The notes: generated by a model not told the origin, from the sequence alone. A stretch of 64,000 nucleotides of DNA from Candidatus Nitrosocosmicus arcticus (GCF_007826885.1 NZ_ML675579.1:124955-188954), one strand, 5' to 3'; shown: positions 1 to 9,135, counted from the stretch's first letter. Numbers and translations are program-made.

Positions 1-324
1 TCCAAGGGTCTTAAATAAGACTGATTTTCCTTCCATTACGGGCAATGCGCCTTCTGGACCAATATCGCCTAGTCCTAGGACTCTTGTTCCATCACACACT
101 ATCGCTATAGTGTTCCATTTTGAGGTGTAATCATATGCCAATTCTTTATTCTTTTGGATTTCATTTGATACATATGCTACGCCTGGAGTATAGATTGAGC
201 TTAAGGTTCCTTTGCCTTCTTCCTTTGAATTTTCAAAAATATTATCTGAAGATATCCTACTTGAAATCTCTATTTTCCCTCTAAGTAATCGGTGTAAATT
301 TATTGCGTCTTCCTTTAATGTCAA
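1..324 (-). CDS. Malic enzyme (malate dehydrogenase, oxaloacetate-decarboxylating), N-terminal part
   Basis: Partial gene that runs off the left edge. The visible ~108 residues match the N-terminal domain of malic enzymes: an INLHRLLRGKIEI stretch near the start, then the signature IYTPGVAYVSNEI, then VCDGTRVLGLGDIGPEGALPVMEGK. The family oxidatively decarboxylates malate to pyruvate with NAD(P) reduction in the cytoplasm. There is no ATG between the upstream in-frame stop (331-333) and the conserved region, so the TTG at 322-324 is the likely start; TTG starts are frequent in this window. The NAD-binding domain lies outside the window. Confidence 0.85.
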   Translation of the reverse strand, partial: MTLKEDAINLHRLLRGKIEISSRISSDNIFENSKEEGKGTLSSIYTPGVAYVSNEIQKNKELAYDYTSKWNTIAIVCDGTRVLGLGDIGPEGALPVMEGKSVLFKTLG

Positions 325-488
325 TCCTTCTTATGGATATCTCGAAAATTATTTAAACGAATCATTTGGTCAGTGTTCCAATAAATTTTTAGTACAAAAC
401 AAATTATTATTAAAGGCTAAATTCTGTCATGAATTTATTTATTACAATATTTGAGAAAAAAATAAGGTTAAGCCACTAGAAGAAGACG

Positions 489-1400
489 CTAATTAAGAAA
501 TGATGCATTCACAATTACATTTCTGACTTCTGAAAGTCTTTTTCTTAAAGTCATTATGTTAATATTAGCTGCAGAAGCGATTTTTGCCTGCGAAATTTTT
601 TGTTTATGCTTCCTACATGTTATGTAAAGAATGGCTGCCGCGATTGAGAGGGAGTTCTTTCCTGAGAATACATTCTCATTTTGTATAGCTAAAAGCAAAT
701 CTATGGATTCTCTTGCTGCTCTCTCGGTAATTTCTGCCTCATCTGCTATCTTTCTTATAAAAATAGCTGGTTTGAATTGTACGTGGGTAATTTTCAACTC
801 TCTCATTAAAAGACGATAGCATCTAGCTGCAAAGATTTCATCAGCTTCTACTATTTGGGAGATTTCAGACAATGTTCTTGGGATGTTGGTTTTCTTGCAT
901 ACTAGATATACACATGAGACGATCATTTCCTTTATTGACCTTCCTTTAATTAATCCTCTTTCTAGTGCCTTCTTGTAGTAGGATAGTGCTTCTTCTATGC
1001 AGTACGAAGTCAAGGATAATTTATCTCTTATACGATTCAAAAGGTCTATGACTATTTTCAAATTTCTCTTTTTGTTTGAGCAACTAACGATTTTGTTTAA
1101 GAACTCTATCTTATTATGTTCTTTCCTATTCGAAAACCTTTTGGAGGTAGTGGTATCATAATCTGCAATTACTGTTGACATTCCTTTATCATTAAGAATA
1201 ATGGAATGAGGCAAAACAGTGTTAGTATCGCTCCTACCTTTATAAAAATCAGTATCTAACTCGGCATCATATATCTTATCTTGAACAACCATACCACATG
1301 ACTTACAAAGCTTTTCACCTTTCTCGTAGTCGTAGATAACAGCATGTATATGTAGCGGTGAATATGTTTCTATATTTTTAACTATTAAACTATTATACAT
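489..1400 (-). CDS. tfb: Transcription initiation factor TFB (TFIIB family), degenerate zinc ribbon
   Basis: 303 aa. TFB bridges TBP at the promoter and RNA polymerase. Residues ~95-190 and ~195-295 form the two cyclin-like repeats (e.g. GRSIKEMIVSCVYLVCKKTN and SLSIAAAILYITCRKH). The N-terminal ribbon keeps only its second CxxC (Cys32, Cys35 in LCKSCGMVV); where the first CxxC belongs the sequence reads SPLHIHAV, so the zinc site is altered or lost. Thaumarchaeota often carry several TFB paralogues; this divergent one is probably a specialised factor rather than the housekeeping copy (inference). It is divergent from the ribbon-helix-helix gene. Confidence 0.85.
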   Translation of the reverse strand: MYNSLIVKNIETYSPLHIHAVIYDYEKGEKLCKSCGMVVQDKIYDAELDTDFYKGRSDTNTVLPHSIILNDKGMSTVIADYDTTTSKRFSNRKEHNKIEFLNKIVSCSNKKRNLKIVIDLLNRIRDKLSLTSYCIEEALSYYKKALERGLIKGRSIKEMIVSCVYLVCKKTNIPRTLSEISQIVEADEIFAARCYRLLMRELKITHVQFKPAIFIRKIADEAEITERAARESIDLLLAIQNENVFSGKNSLSIAAAILYITCRKHKQKISQAKIASAANINIMTLRKRLSEVRNVIVNASFLN

Positions 1401-1520
1401 TGAAGGATGATATATTGCAGAATATAAGACGTCTATGTATACTATGTCGCATTTCTCTTACTTCGATTACAAATGGTTACAAATAGTTACAGTTTTAAGA
1501 TATGTGTGCTAAGTAATGCC

Positions 1521-2057
1521 ATGGGTGTCTCGTCGTCCACTGTCAGATCATTTCGTATCGATAAATCCCTTTCTGAGATTCTAAATTCCGAGGCAGAGCG
1601 AATGGGTATATCTGTAAATGCTATGATTAACTCAGTCCTTAAACAATATGCTGAATTTACGAGGTTTCAATCAAAATTGGACATGCTTATTGTAAATCGT
1701 GAAGTTTTCAAGTCTTTATTGTGCCGCTTAAATGACGATGAGGCATATAACTTTGGTCTTGAAATGGGCAAAGACATTCCGAATGATACTATACTATTCT
1801 GGAAAAAGGATATCACGTTTAGTGGGGTTTTGGAATATATTGAAAAAATAGTATGTACTTACGGATATATGGGAACCTACGATGAATTGAATACCAATGA
1901 GTACAAAATAATTGTGATTAGACATAGATTAGAAGGGAAGGGCTCAAAGTTCCTGTCAGGATTTTTTAAATCATTACTCAAACAAACTTTGATGATAGAT
2001 GCTAATATTGATGTTACCGAGTACTCTGTAAAAATAAAGATAAGTTTATTGGAATAA
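1521..2057 (+). CDS. Ribbon-helix-helix-type protein of unknown function
   Basis: 178 aa from ATG 1521. The first ~45 residues (STVRSFRIDKSLSEIL...EAERMGISVNAMINSVLKQYAEF) read like a MetJ/Arc ribbon-helix-helix DNA-binding unit: a short strand with alternating polar residues followed by two helices. The rest (~130 aa) is a mixed alpha/beta region with no motif I recognise. A T/A-rich element (gttttaagat, ~1490-1500) sits ~25 bp before ATG 1521; an in-frame start at 1473 would add 16 residues. A DNA-binding role is inferred from the N-terminus only. Confidence 0.6.
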   Translation: MGVSSSTVRSFRIDKSLSEILNSEAERMGISVNAMINSVLKQYAEFTRFQSKLDMLIVNREVFKSLLCRLNDDEAYNFGLEMGKDIPNDTILFWKKDITFSGVLEYIEKIVCTYGYMGTYDELNTNEYKIIVIRHRLEGKGSKFLSGFFKSLLKQTLMIDANIDVTEYSVKIKISLLE

Positions 2058-2143
2058 ATAGATCTGCGATTTTCATATAAGCATAATCATTCTAACCAAT
2101 CATTTTTATGGATGAATAAAAACTTTGTTACAAATGGTGTTAT

Positions 2144-2350
2144 ATGTCAGAAGAACCTCTCAACAGAAAAGATGACGTCGAACAAGATGTGCGGGACACA
2201 GCAGATCATGTAGAAGAAGGCTTTGATGAAACAGGGGATAAAATAAAGACTGGTGCTAAAGCCGTAGGAAACAAAATAAGAGATCCAAACACTGACGTTG
2301 GAACCGAGTACAGAGAAGAAAAGTTAAAGGAAGACGTAAAAGATATTTAG
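2144..2350 (+). CDS. Small hydrophilic stress-type protein
   Basis: 68 aa, very rich in Asp, Glu and Lys, no Cys, one Met. The central run with Asp/Lys spaced around VEEGFDETGDKIKTGAKAVGNKI predicts an amphipathic helix as in CsbD-like or LEA-like desiccation and stress proteins. A TATA-like aataaaaactttg at ~2115-2127 lies the right distance upstream for a leaderless ATG. A second protein of the same style lies at 37005-37163. Function is not established. Confidence 0.65.
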   Translation: MSEEPLNRKDDVEQDVRDTADHVEEGFDETGDKIKTGAKAVGNKIRDPNTDVGTEYREEKLKEDVKDI

Positions 2351-2528
2351 ATTTCTACATTAGCATATCATCTCATTTTTCAAGATTGTTTTTGATGATG
2401 ATCATTATGGTAACATATGTAGACCGCAATGGTGTTTCTTATATGAGGCACGTTTTTAACTTTTGGATAAACATTCTAGATTCATTCTATATGTAAACTA
2501 TTTATAGTTTGTATTAGTTATTACTTTA

Positions 2529-2969
2529 ATGTCAAAAACAAAGATGTCGCTATTTGGGGTAGTAATTGTTACTATTCTTTCGATGACTATTAGTTTTCAC
2601 TCAATAAATGCTGAACCAGTTACAATGGACATAAATAAAGCTAAAGATCCAGGACCTGGATTTGGTACAGAAAAGATAGGAACACTCTCGATTGACGCTC
2701 AAAATAAAACCTTGGATATATCAGTTAATATGACTCAAGCACCTAAACAAGATAAAGTCTTTGAAGCATGGCTTGTAGATGCAGATGGATCCAACTATAA
2801 ATTAAGTCTGGGTGCAATGGATGGAAATAGCTTGAAAGTTTCAGATAATATGGTGAATCCTTATACTTATACCGAGTTCATAATAACTGAAGAGCCAGTT
2901 GAGGATGTCGACCCTAACGCAGCAGGTACTTATGGAGGAGCTGAATTACAGGCCCCGTTCGGACAATAA
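2529..2969 (+). CDS. Exported protein with an RskA-like (anti-sigma-K type) beta domain
   Basis: 146 aa. Residues 1-28 are a Sec-type signal (SKTKM, hydrophobic LFGVVIVTILSMTISF, cleavage near INA-EP). The mature part contains FEAWLVDADGSNYKLSLGAMDGNSL and YTEFIITEEPVEDVDP, the pattern of the extracytoplasmic domain of RskA-like proteins (xxWLVD..G..). Archaea lack sigma factors, so only the fold is suggested. TATA (ctatttatagtt, ~2500-2511) precedes ATG 2529 by ~25 bp. Probably a secreted or cell-surface protein. Confidence 0.65.
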   Translation: MSKTKMSLFGVVIVTILSMTISFHSINAEPVTMDINKAKDPGPGFGTEKIGTLSIDAQNKTLDISVNMTQAPKQDKVFEAWLVDADGSNYKLSLGAMDGNSLKVSDNMVNPYTYTEFIITEEPVEDVDPNAAGTYGGAELQAPFGQ

Positions 2970-2976
2970 TAATTTC

Positions 2977-2984
2977 TTTTTTTT
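2977..2984 (+). terminator. Oligo-T terminator after the exported RskA-like gene
   Basis: Run of eight T just after the stop codon of the exported protein, the usual archaeal intrinsic termination signal. Confidence 0.45.
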
Positions 2985-3129
2985 ACAATATCCTAATTTC
3001 CATAGGCTACCTATTTTTTGGTAGGATAAAATATCTTTAGATAACTTGTCATCTTTTTAGCCTTTGATTTGAATATTTACTAGCCGGTATAACTAAGAAT
3101 GCAATAATTCAACTAAACATTAATTATGG

Positions 3130-3414
3130 TCATTTTACTTTAAAGTCAAAATGTACCCGCATAGGAAAGTTGACAGATTCATGAAAGTGAAGTTTCTTGA
3201 GACCTCTTTCATTTGATAGGAAATCTTCGATCTTGCCCGAATACTTTATTATGTTTCCTGCCAATTCTGGTTTTATAATTTCTGTAACATTTAATGCAAT
3301 CCCGTTTTCATAGTCCACTTCCCATAATTCGTTTATAAACCCATCTAAAAGAACATATTCCACAGATTTTGCAGCCGTAGGTGTAGGAACATTACTTTCT
3401 TTTTCTGTGTTCAA
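3130..3414 (-). CDS. Hypothetical protein, 94 aa
   Basis: Not recognised. Soluble, no signal peptide or membrane segment, no Cys. Starts at TTG 3412-3414; a strong A/T box (aataaatataata on the minus strand, ~3438-3452) is ~25-30 bp upstream, which supports a leaderless transcript and hence a real gene. The C-terminal half alternates hydrophobic residues (beta-rich). No functional context in the neighbours. Confidence 0.5.
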   Translation of the reverse strand: MNTEKESNVPTPTAAKSVEYVLLDGFINELWEVDYENGIALNVTEIIKPELAGNIIKYSGKIEDFLSNERGLKKLHFHESVNFPMRVHFDFKVK

Positions 3415-3580
3415 CCAATCTACTATTGTATCTGATAGTTATTATATTTATTGCTGAATATCTGAATCTTGCATATCGGAGTCGAAAGTACATCCCAAGG
3501 GAGGATATCGACATCATTTTAGACCTGATACTCCCCATTATTGAAGTTAGTTTCATATCAAGCTATACTTTGGAATATAA

Positions 3581-3772
3581 TTGAATTATTATGGCAATTA
3601 TTATTTTGATATTATAACCGAGATTCCTCTTCGGAAGTATATAAGGAGCTATAGTAAATGCTCTGCAAACTCATCTGGATTAGTAAATGAGAAACTTTCT
3701 TCCCTACAGGAGTATTCTGAAAAACGAATAGAATCTATGTTATATCAGATCAAGAATTCAAGAAAATCCTAA
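3581..3772 (+). CDS. Possible small hypothetical protein
   Basis: 63-codon frame with TTG start and no recognisable domain; the C-terminal half (LVNEKLSSLQEYSEKRIESMLYQ) is helical and charged. Promoter support is weak. It may be a real small gene or a chance frame in an otherwise empty stretch. Confidence 0.25.
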   Translation: MNYYGNYYFDIITEIPLRKYIRSYSKCSANSSGLVNEKLSSLQEYSEKRIESMLYQIKNSRKS

Positions 3773-3855
3773 GTTGAAATATGATTTGACAAAGATAAAT
3801 TGAATTAGAAAATCCATATAAATTCGTCGCTATGTAAAGTTCTAAAAGGAAAAAC

Positions 3856-3874
3856 AACCACTCATCTAGTGGTT
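3856..3874 (+). other. Short hairpin, possible terminator
   Basis: AACCACT-catct-AGTGGTT is a perfect 7-bp stem with a 5-nt loop, followed by CTTTCTTG. It lies ~85 bp after the 63-codon frame and may end transcription or be incidental. Confidence 0.3.
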
Positions 3875-4082
3875 CTTTCTTGTTGCTAGGTCAAAAACTA
3901 TACAAGACAATTTGACATCCCCTATAGTCTTTCAATCCTTGAACTGACATCTTTCGTAAATTTGATCTAGAGATATACGTAATACCTATGCACCACAATT
4001 TGTGTCGCTATCTTTCTCCGAAATAAATGAAACGTTCATCCAATTATATGATCTATTTAAAACTTGTTTTATATGACACAAT

Positions 4083-4316
4083 ATGTCAGGTAATCTAAAT
4101 ATAAATTGGTCAGATGTAATTAAAAAGGAAGCCAGAGGAATTGATGATTATGATTTAGGAGAGGTCCAAGAAATTAGTGAAGACTATGTTATTACAGAAA
4201 GAGGTGTGGTTGACAAAACTAAATTTGTGATACCCAAGACCTTTACTTCTCATTTCGATGGACATAATTTGCATTTTAAAGTGTCCGAGCAAGATGCCTC
4301 TAAATATAAACAATAA
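4083..4316 (+). CDS. PRC-barrel/DUF2171-like small protein
   Basis: 77 aa. WSDVIKKEARGIDDYDLGEVQEISEDYVITERGVVDK...FVIPK resembles PRC-barrel or DUF2171 proteins (conserved G..D..LG.V..I..D.I....G.....FIPK), small beta-barrels that bind RNA or protein partners. ATG 4083 follows a TATA-like box (atctatttaaaact) by ~25 bp, indicating a leaderless message. Exact function unknown. Confidence 0.7.
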   Translation: MSGNLNINWSDVIKKEARGIDDYDLGEVQEISEDYVITERGVVDKTKFVIPKTFTSHFDGHNLHFKVSEQDASKYKQ

Positions 4317-4649
4317 GATGAAATTGTAAAAAACTGCCCCAAACATATACTACTTTTAAATCATCTTTTGGCGATAATACCTTGTTCATGTCTGGTCAGA
4401 TGATATATTCATAATCTTCTGACAGTTGATTTACAACTGAAATGCTAGTTAGAAATGAATAGTAAACATCTGGTGTTATGAATGGCTGACAGAATTATAG
4501 AATAAACATTTGGGACTTTAAGGTTTGAGTTAATAAAATAACTAAATCGTTTAGTTTTGACTATGTAAAGCAAATCTGCAATTGGAATATATCTATAAAA
4601 CATAAACATTATGATTATTAATGTATGTTGTAATTGATATCTTACAGAA

Positions 4650-5048
4650 GTGATAAAGATAATGATCATTGAAGATGAGCAGGATTTGTTAAATCTTTAT
4701 AAAGATTTTCTAATAAACAAGGGTTATCACATTTCTGTTACAAATACCACAGCTTCAAATGTTCTGAATGACTACGAAGAGTTTAAACCCGATCTTGTTA
4801 TTTTGGATTACAAACTTCCAGATGGTAAAAACGGGCTTGAAGCGGCAAATGAAATTTTTGGAAAGTATCCATTTGCATCCATTCTGATCATTTCTGCGTA
4901 TGATTCAGTTAAACAAGCTTTTAATAGTGAGAAAAAATTCGTCGCTAAAAACATTAAATTGTTGATTAAACCATTTAAGTTATCCAAATTAAATGAATTA
5001 GCAATTGATCTAGTGAACAAACAATCAAACAAACAAATCAGAAACTAA
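4650..5048 (+). CDS. Response regulator, receiver domain only (CheY-like)
   Basis: 132 aa. Complete receiver: acidic pocket Glu8/Asp9/Glu10 (MIIEDEQ), phosphoacceptor Asp53 (LVILDYKLPDG), Ser82 (LIISAYD) and Lys107 (LLIKPF). No output domain follows, so signalling must go through a partner. Start is GTG 4650, which preserves the first beta strand (IKIMIIEDE); ATG 4662 would truncate it. No histidine kinase is in the window. Confidence 0.88.
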   Translation: MIKIMIIEDEQDLLNLYKDFLINKGYHISVTNTTASNVLNDYEEFKPDLVILDYKLPDGKNGLEAANEIFGKYPFASILIISAYDSVKQAFNSEKKFVAKNIKLLIKPFKLSKLNELAIDLVNKQSNKQIRN

Positions 5049-5069
5049 TCAATTAATGTTGTGGTTACT

Positions 5070-5204
5070 ATGGATCGGATTGTTCATAAAACAGGGTTTA
5101 GATATGCCCTGAATGAAGTTGAACATCTACAACTTTTGGGATATCCATATTTGTTATCATATTCTGAAAAATCAATTATGAACAGTGATTATCATTTAAT
5201 CTAA
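5070..5204 (+). CDS. Possible 44-aa small protein downstream of the receiver gene
   Basis: Small frame from ATG 5070 (MDRIVHKTGFRYALNEVEHL...), 21 bp after the receiver stop. No recognisable domain. Codon composition resembles its neighbours and it could be co-transcribed with the response regulator, but nothing else supports it. Confidence 0.3.
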   Translation: MDRIVHKTGFRYALNEVEHLQLLGYPYLLSYSEKSIMNSDYHLI

Positions 5205-5240
5205 TAAACATTCATTGTTATTACATATTAGGTTATCAAG

Positions 5241-6251
5241 TTGAAAAAGGATCTAAAAATTAGCATTCAAGCTGCGCACGAGCAGTTTTCACCAAAGGAA
5301 TTGTTGGATGACGTGGTTTACATGGATAAAAAGGGAATAACACGATGCTGGACAAGCGATCATTACATGCCTTGGTGGCATTCAGGCGCATCAGGAGGAG
5401 CTGCGTGGCCTTGGATGGGCGCAGCTTTGGCTAAAACTACCAACATAACCGTTGGAACAGGAGTAACGGCCCCTATATTGAGATACCATCCAGCGATTGT
5501 AGCCCAGACCTTTGCAACCCTTGCCAATATGTTTCCAAATAGAGTAATACTTGGTTTAGGAAGAGGGGAAGCATTAAATGAAGTTACTACTGGTAATAAT
5601 TGGCCTTCTAATTCTGAAAGATTTCTTCGATTAAAAGAGTCCATTAAACTAATAAAAAAACTTTGGACGGGAGACTGGGTGAATTTTAAAGGCGATTATT
5701 ATTGGGTCAAAGATTCCCGTTTGTACACAAGACCTGATTGCGTAATTCCTCTCTACATCGCTGCTTCGGGTCCGCAATCTGCGAGACTGGCTGGAGAAGA
5801 AGGGGATGGATTTATAACACTCGAGACAAATTATACCAAAATAAAGGATGTTTTAATACCAGCATTTGAAGAGGCATCAAAAATGGGAAATGAAGTCCAT
5901 GAGATAAAGGAAAAGAGAAAAGAAAAAGTGTTATTTATTCCAGCATCATATGATGAAGATGAGGAAAAAGCCCTAAGCTCAATCAGATTTTGGCGAGGTT
6001 CAATGATTAAGGCATTTTATGAGACAGAGATACACGATCCCAGAAAAATTGAAGAGAATGGATTAGTCATAGAAGACGATTCATTGAAAAAGAATATGTT
6101 TTTGATCACAAACGAAGAAGAAGGAATCAAAAAGTTGTCCAATTTTGAAAATGCAGGAATTACTGAAATAGTATTGACAAACTCAAGTCCAAATAAGAAA
6201 AAACTAATAGATTTGTTAGTGGAAAAAATGATACCGGCTATGAGACAATGA
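5241..6251 (+). CDS. LLM-class F420-dependent oxidoreductase (Fgd-like)
   Basis: 336 aa, a luciferase-like TIM barrel. Family features: CWTSDHYMPWWHSG near the start (as in F420-dependent glucose-6-phosphate dehydrogenases), TVGTGVTAPILRYHPAIVAQTFATL, RVILGLGRGEALNE and PLYIAASGPQSARLAGEEGDGFIT. These enzymes move hydride between deazaflavin F420 and a substrate; the substrate here cannot be read from sequence. Start is TTG 5241; no nearby ATG keeps the first strand. Stand-alone gene. Confidence 0.85.
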   Translation: MKKDLKISIQAAHEQFSPKELLDDVVYMDKKGITRCWTSDHYMPWWHSGASGGAAWPWMGAALAKTTNITVGTGVTAPILRYHPAIVAQTFATLANMFPNRVILGLGRGEALNEVTTGNNWPSNSERFLRLKESIKLIKKLWTGDWVNFKGDYYWVKDSRLYTRPDCVIPLYIAASGPQSARLAGEEGDGFITLETNYTKIKDVLIPAFEEASKMGNEVHEIKEKRKEKVLFIPASYDEDEEKALSSIRFWRGSMIKAFYETEIHDPRKIEENGLVIEDDSLKKNMFLITNEEEGIKKLSNFENAGITEIVLTNSSPNKKKLIDLLVEKMIPAMRQ

Positions 6252-6294
6252 TCAATTGATGCATGCTCTTATCCTGTGAGTAGACTTGATTTTA

Positions 6295-6456
6295 CTACCC
6301 TCCTCCACCGTCTTTGCCACCGCCAGAACTTTCGACCTCTAACTCTTTTAATTCTTCGTCTACTTCAGTTTTTGCCTTGGTGATAGGTTTGAGCATTTCT
6401 TTTTTTAATTTGTCACTATCTAATGTTTCTTCATTTTTCTCATCATTTTTATCCAT
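6295..6456 (-). CDS. Small acidic protein with Gly-rich tail
   Basis: 53-aa frame starting at ATG (6454-6456). Highly charged (Asp, Glu, Lys), predicted helical, ending in SSGGGKDGGGGG. No recognised family. It lies convergent to the F420 oxidoreductase gene with a 43-bp gap. Regular codon use and a clean start suggest a real gene; function unknown. Confidence 0.45.
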   Translation of the reverse strand: MDKNDEKNEETLDSDKLKKEMLKPITKAKTEVDEELKELEVESSGGGKDGGGG

Positions 6457-7028
6457 AGACACAATATTGCAAGAACAATAAATAAACTTTGAAATTGTTG
6501 ATAAATGTGCTCTTGAAGAAAAACAAAACTAAAATTGTCGTGGATAATGTATCAGCCGGTTACACATCCGGTTTAATTAAACCTTGAATTACTATAATTT
6601 CAGAAGTAAAAAACATAATATCAAAAAAGTCCTACATTGTAGAGTTACTCATGTAATTACCAATCGCGTGTGCAGTATTGCTTGTTTATTTTGCTGTTTC
6701 TGTGCTGAATGGGGGGATAGATGATCCTCGTATTGTGGACACTTCCAATCGATTTAGGTAACATGGAGGTTCTTTTTGAAACTATATAGTAATAACATGA
6801 GTTACAAATCAAATTCATATCTTGACCCATTCTTAGCGCCTTTCGTATCTGATATCAAAATCCTCATCCTATGTTAGTAACGTTATTACCATACAGACAT
6901 TACGATTACTGTGCTAATAAAAAATAGGAAAATGACATAAGGGAATAACTTTGTAAATTTTATTATTTGGTTGACGTTAAAGGAGACTGAATAATATTTT
7001 AAAAAAAATTATAGGAGTTTAAGGGATA

Positions 7029-7188
7029 ATGTTGAAAGTTCTTGGATTGATAAATAAACCTAGATTAATGAAGACGTGTGTTGAATATAGAGATTTTAGG
7101 ACTATGATATAGATTGACTGTCTTGCGTCAAAAGTAGATGCTATTTTTGTACCCGATGAACTTACTCACGATATGATGTATTCTTAAA
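7029..7188 (+). pseudogene. Possible remnant of a luciferase-like (LLM) oxidoreductase
   Basis: From ATG 7029 the frame reads 27 codons to an in-frame TAG, then continues IDCLASKVDAIFVPDELTHDMMYS to TAA. The second part resembles the LLM N-terminal pattern (..A..LG.D.IWVPDHL..). Weak; it could be chance. Confidence 0.25.
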
Positions 7189-7452
7189 AGTTATTTATCA
7201 TCCAATCAGTAGAGATTCAAATCGGATTGATTACCTGAACAAAATTTATATTAAATATGAAATAATCGAGTCCAATTTTCTAATATTATCAAAATGTTTT
7301 TATATTTCGTTTGCCAAGTGAGGAAGAGCAGTTATCTATCGTTTATTTTAGTTTCAATGTTGTCTTGATGATAGATCATTTAGTACTATCTATCAAGTAA
7401 CTGGAATGTGGTTTTGGAAGACTTTTGTTTTGATTAGATCCATTGAAATCGA

Positions 7453-7465
7453 GTTATATTTATAT
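7453..7465 (+). promoter_or_regulatory. TATA box for the 90-aa membrane protein
   Basis: ttatatttatata centred ~28 bp before ATG 7488; it selects that ATG over the upstream in-frame one at 7443, which overlaps the box. Confidence 0.5.
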
Positions 7466-7487
7466 AGGAAAAAATGTAGTTCTTTGC

Positions 7488-7757
7488 ATGGTCAGTTATA
7501 AACCAATATTAATAGCTGGTTTAGTCATGGTAGTGATTGGATTTATAGGAATATCAATTACAGCTCCTATTGTAATCAGAGAGGCAATACCTGATACGGA
7601 TTATAATATACAATCTCCTCCTAATGTTACACAATTCCGAAATCCGATGGTGGATGGAGAAATTATGTCAATCATGTTAGTTATTGTTGGATGGGCTGTA
7701 TCGCTTTATGGGTGGGATGCGAAAAAAAACAAAAAAAATCCCTCCATTCCATCCTAA
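7488..7757 (+). CDS. Small two-span membrane protein
   Basis: 89 aa from ATG 7488, chosen because of the TATA box ~28 bp upstream. Two hydrophobic helices (ILIAGLVMVVIGFIGISITAPIV and IMSIMLVIVGWAVSLYGW) flank a polar loop; the C-terminus is Lys-rich and probably cytoplasmic. No family recognised. Confidence 0.6.
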   Translation: MVSYKPILIAGLVMVVIGFIGISITAPIVIREAIPDTDYNIQSPPNVTQFRNPMVDGEIMSIMLVIVGWAVSLYGWDAKKNKKNPSIPS

Positions 7758-8116
7758 AATCAAATCCAATAACTAAGAATTGACTAAAATTAATTTTGGT
7801 CAATATTTGGTTATTTGTAATTACCTTGTCTGTGGAAGTTTAGTATTCTCTACACTTGATTTCCGCAGACTCAAATATTAATAAATAGTGAAAAACATTC
7901 GATAGCGGTGAAATAAGTTCCTCTAGTACCCATTTGATACATTTGTTAAATATTACTTAATGATTGATGGCACTCGAGTCCCAAGGATCTTCTTCTATTT
8001 ACGCTGCTATGAAAATTATTAATTTAATATCGACCTTTTATAAACGTCCTATAATCAAGAACCTTACTAATAATAATGAGGATGAATTCAGAAGCGGAAA
8101 GAAGAATCATATAAAG

Positions 8117-8214
8117 CGCCGGGGCCGGGATTCGAACCCGGGTCAAGGGAGTGACAGTCCCCCATACTGGACCGGACTTTACAATGCACGAATGCATTTC
8201 TATACTACCCCAGC
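8117..8214 (-). tRNA. tRNA-Asp(GTC) with a D-loop intron
   Basis: Minus strand. Acceptor GCTGGGG/CCCCGGC with discriminator G, D stem GTAT/GTAT, anticodon loop CTGTCAC (anticodon GTC), T arm CCGGG-TTCGAAT-CCCGG. CCA is not encoded. The D arm is interrupted by ~24 nt (8176-8199) whose centre is a perfect hairpin AATGCA-TTCG-TGCATT. Removing it leaves a canonical 74-nt tRNA with D loop AGCCGGTCCA. Archaeal tRNA introns at non-canonical sites are known and are cut by the splicing endonuclease at bulge-helix-bulge folds. Exact splice points are inferred. Confidence 0.9.
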
Positions 8215-8325
8215 ACTTCAAATTTTATCATTACCAAAACCAATTAAAACGTTTGTTTTTTACTAGGTGTAGGTTTACTTCATCTAAATTATCAAGTTTA
8301 AATTCCAGTTCTCTGAATTTAACGT

Positions 8326-9135
8326 ATGCTCAGCCATGCCGACGATGACTTTCAATCAGTTTTCTTTGAACTTGCAGGAGACCTGCGAATATATATGCTT
8401 TTGAAATTGTCAATAAAACCTTATCGCTTATCTCAGCTGGCAACGGATTTGAATGCCACCATGCAGGAATCACATCGTAATATTAACCGATTAATTGATT
8501 CAAAACTTGTGAAAAAAACTGGAGAAGGCGAATTATTATTAACTGCGTACGGGGAGATCATTGTTTCTCTTATTCCAAACTTTGACTTCCCATTTAAACA
8601 CAAGGACTATTTCCAGGAACATACACTTAGTAACCTACCATTGAAATTTATTCATAGAATTGGTTCTCTGAACAATTGTGAAGTGGTCGTGGGTGTAATG
8701 GCTGTTCTTCAACGTTGGAAGGCTGTTTATCATAATTCTCAAGATTATATCAAGGAAGTTATTTCCCAAGTTCCAATCGATTTAATAGAAACCATTGCTG
8801 AAAGAGTGAATAATAATGTCAAATTCTGTTATATCTTCCCAGCTGATGTTGTGATTCCCAAAGGAAGAAATGAACTATTAAAAAAACTTGGATGGAAAAA
8901 TCTTGTATCTAAAGGTATCGTGGAACGTCGAATGATGGATAAAACAAACATAGTGACAATATTTAATGAAAAAGAATCCTGCATATCCTTTCCGACGCTT
9001 AAGGGGGAACCTGATCTTAATATCATGTTTTATAGCAAAGATGCCTCATTTCATGAGTGGTGCGAAGACTTCTTCAATTATGAATGGAGTAGGGCTAAAT
9101 TATTTGATGAATCAAAATTAAGCCCAGAAATCTAG
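8326..9135 (+). CDS. Winged-helix regulator with FilR1-type (DUF1724) domain
   Basis: 269 aa. N-terminal winged helix (~15-80): ELAGDLRIYMLLKLSIKPYRLSQLATDLNATMQESHRNINRLIDSKLVKKTGEGELLLTAYGE, a typical wHTH. The remainder matches the methanogen FilR1/DUF1724 domain layout (VKFCYIFPADVV..., late INIMFYSKDASFHEWCEDFF style segment). Such proteins are archaeal one-component regulators; the ligand is unknown. Stand-alone; target genes not evident. Confidence 0.75.
   Translation: MLSHADDDFQSVFFELAGDLRIYMLLKLSIKPYRLSQLATDLNATMQESHRNINRLIDSKLVKKTGEGELLLTAYGEIIVSLIPNFDFPFKHKDYFQEHTLSNLPLKFIHRIGSLNNCEVVVGVMAVLQRWKAVYHNSQDYIKEVISQVPIDLIETIAERVNNNVKFCYIFPADVVIPKGRNELLKKLGWKNLVSKGIVERRMMDKTNIVTIFNEKESCISFPTLKGEPDLNIMFYSKDASFHEWCEDFFNYEWSRAKLFDESKLSPEI

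Larger units (their letters stand above)
6457..7487. other. Gene-poor stretch
   Basis: About 1 kb without a convincing intact gene, AT-rich. It holds one possible decayed reading frame (7029-7188) and the promoter of the membrane protein at 7488. Confidence 0.5.
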
